The notes under the pieces are model-generated. The model worked only from the letters and a program-made list of their open reading frames with translations. It was not told the origin of the DNA and searched no databases. From Candidatus Dojkabacteria bacterium (GTDB lineage: Bacteria > Patescibacteriota > Dojkabacteria > B142 > OLB20): a stretch of DNA of 7,307 bases. The DNA lies in the NCBI GenBank assembly GCA_020429485.1, contig JAGQLK010000054.1, positions 1 to 7,307 on the forward strand, in the 5' to 3' direction. The position numbers were made by a program, and so were the translations under genes. Positions 6,210-7,307 of this stretch are shown piece by piece (within the stretch, counting starts at the first letter, position 1; the number at the start of each line of letters is the position of its first letter).

Positions 6210-6438
6210 AAAAGCTACATTACTGGTGAGCTTCTCGAACCATGGTACCACCTTCTTTTTCTAATTATATTTCTATAATTAGACTTGTGATCTTGTTTAA
6301 GATCAAAGACCTACTTAGTTTCAGTCTTTTGCCTCCGGAGCGCGTTCATCGATTACTTCTTATTGAGCTTGCAGCTACCTCAACTTGCTGGAAGAAAATT
6401 ATCAATTACTACTTTCTTTCTTCGGCTATTTAATTTGT
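6158..6438 (-). promoter_or_regulatory. T-box leader (tRNA-sensing riboswitch), Arg or Ala specificity
   Basis: T-box leaders bind an uncharged tRNA through a specifier codon and the tRNA 3' end, and then switch from a terminator to an antiterminator. Stem I spans about 6331-6426: ATTGAT pairs with ATCGAT, flanked by a loop-E type AGTA on the 5' side and GAAC on the 3' side. Next are a stem at 6305-6329 (AAAGAC/GTCTTT), a hairpin at 6289-6304, and Stem III at 6261-6282 with nine pairs and a GAAA loop. The T-box element AAGAAGGTGGTACCATG (about 6241-6257) closely matches AANNAGGGUGGNACCRCG. Its flanks AAGG and ATG pair with CATCCTT of the terminator arm, giving the antiterminator. The bulge UGGU implies a tRNA with discriminator A73. 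The specifier reads CGC (Arg, 6342-6344) or, one base later, GCG (Ala). The Arg-rich frame downstream favours Arg. Confidence 0.9.
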
Positions 6439-6444
6439 TAAAGG

Positions 6445-6474
6445 ATTATAAGATATATTAATTAAATAATGCAA
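6445..6474 (-). promoter_or_regulatory. Promoter of the T-box operon
   Basis: On the minus strand TTGCAT (6469-6474) is followed after 18 bases by a perfect TATAAT (6445-6450). Transcription would start near 6438, about a dozen bases before the first pairing of Stem I, the normal layout for a T-box. It begins ten bases after the stop codon of the upstream membrane-protein gene. The -10 box is strong and the -35 box matches only in TTG. Confidence 0.75.
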
Positions 6475-6483
6475 GAATTTTCT

Positions 6484-7307
6484 CTATTTTTGGTAAAGTT
6501 CGACTCTACCTGTATCATAATTGCCTATGTATACTTGGCGATCAGGGAAATACTTAAGTAATTCAGCATTCTTTTCTTCACCTTGATCCAGGGCATATAT
6601 TACATCACTATCTAAATAAGGAGATGTATAAAATAGTGGTACTCCATATGTCCACCAATTAGGTCCTGTGTTTTCAACAAAGACTATTGAATTGGATATT
6701 TTGAGATCATTAACTGCGAGTATTAATCTGTTCTGGGCAAAGTTAAAGTTGTTTAGATCCTCTTGGTATGCAGGCAAGAAATGTATGCCTTTCCATCTAA
6801 GGTCTTCATATAATTTAGGCTTATTGAACCATGTTAATAGACCCATGAAGGATATTATTATCAAAGTGCTATAAATAGAGAAATTCAAGAAAAGCTTAAT
6901 AATTGGATAATCATTTTTATGAACCTTTTTGAATAATTCTTGGCTTTTGACAGTTGCTGTTTCTATAAGTGACTCAATAGCAAGAATATTAAGAATAAAG
7001 ATAAATAGACTCATCTCATACCAGAATCTAGGACCGTACATAATCCATGAGCCATCAAAAAAGAAATGTACTAAAGGAATTGATATTGCTGAAATAAGGA
7101 TTAGAAATCCCCATTTTTTCAACTTAAGTGTGGTAAAAGCTGCAAGTATAATTCCAAATGAAAAAATACCCCAATCGTTTACCACCATTGTGAAGAGGCT
7201 AAGATTGGTAAATGTATCAAGAAATCCTTTACCTACAGTATGAACCTCATTGATACCAAGAGTATATTCTGTGGTAGTACCGCCAAGTTCGTAAGGGGTA
7301 GTAGTAA
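6484..7307 (-). CDS. GT39-like membrane protein, C-terminal part (partial at window edge)
   Basis: The frame has no stop up to the window edge, so the 5' end is missing and the internal ATG at 7186-7188 is unlikely to be the true start. The 274 visible residues show about four membrane segments: around FSFGIILAAFTTL, FLILISAISIPLVHFFF, FIFILNILAIESLI and FSIYSTLIIISFMGLLTWF. The motif IMYGPRFWYE, the preceding TFTNLSLFTMVVNDWG and the C-terminal soluble tail (VIYALDQGEEKNAELLKYFPDRQVYIG) match multi-spanning glycosyltransferase-39/ArnT-type proteins as I know them. Full-length members are about 500-700 residues, and the N-terminal catalytic part is off the window. They usually transfer a sugar from a polyprenyl phosphate carrier to an acceptor at the membrane. 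The substrate here is unknown and activity cannot be checked without the N-terminus. It ends with TAG and has no terminator before the T-box promoter. Confidence 0.7.
   Translation of the reverse strand, partial: TTTPYELGGTTTEYTLGINEVHTVGKGFLDTFTNLSLFTMVVNDWGIFSFGIILAAFTTLKLKKWGFLILISAISIPLVHFFFDGSWIMYGPRFWYEMSLFIFILNILAIESLIETATVKSQELFKKVHKNDYPIIKLFLNFSIYSTLIIISFMGLLTWFNKPKLYEDLRWKGIHFLPAYQEDLNNFNFAQNRLILAVNDLKISNSIVFVENTGPNWWTYGVPLFYTSPYLDSDVIYALDQGEEKNAELLKYFPDRQVYIGNYDTGRVELYQK

Noticed and set aside
6242..6433. Plus-strand open frame of 63 codons
   Set aside because: It covers the T-box stems on the opposite strand. The RNA structure explains the sequence, and the peptide has no recognisable feature.
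6484..7188. Reading the membrane protein as complete, starting at the ATG at 7186-7188
   Set aside because: The frame is open through the window edge, and the 39 codons before that ATG fit the family, so the gene is partial.

Overview
The window is AT-rich bacterial chromosome with ordinary bacterial coding style. It holds six protein genes (five complete, one running off the right edge), an amino-acid-sensing leader region, and no mobile elements, tRNA, rRNA or CRISPR. Lineage is uncertain. A T-box leader, a GT39-like membrane protein with a GPRFWYE motif, a DUF3604 protein and an AIM24 protein together resemble what is seen in Chloroflexota (possibly an AT-rich marine group), but this is a guess from gene content. 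No start codon has a convincing Shine-Dalgarno sequence, and two genes appear to be leaderless or nearly so.

Left part (1-2928): an AIM24-family gene (+) converges on prfB (-, release factor 2), with a long imperfect hairpin between their 3' ends. prfB diverges from a TTG-started, membrane-anchored exported protein of unknown function (+) across a 93-base gap that carries two divergent promoter-like sequences.

Right part (2929-7307) is all on the minus strand. A GT39-like membrane protein enters from the right edge and stops at 6484. Ten bases later a sigma70-type promoter (TATAAT) starts a T-box leader ending in a strong terminator. This is followed by a 23-codon Arg-rich reading frame and a second intrinsic terminator. 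Twelve bases after that terminator's U-rich tail a sulfotransferase-like gene begins, followed 19 bases later by a DUF3604 (PHP-like) gene.

The most interesting feature is this leader. The short Arg-rich frame and the second terminator have the pairing pattern of a classical peptide attenuator (segments 1:2, 2:3 and 3:4). A T-box and a peptide-translation attenuator therefore appear to act in series on the same transcript. The T-box specifier can be read as CGC (Arg), although GCG (Ala) in the next register cannot be excluded. If Arg is right, both elements sense arginine supply, one through uncharged tRNA and one through ribosome stalling. Their apparent targets are a sulfotransferase and a DUF3604 protein rather than an aminoacyl-tRNA synthetase or an arginine pathway gene.
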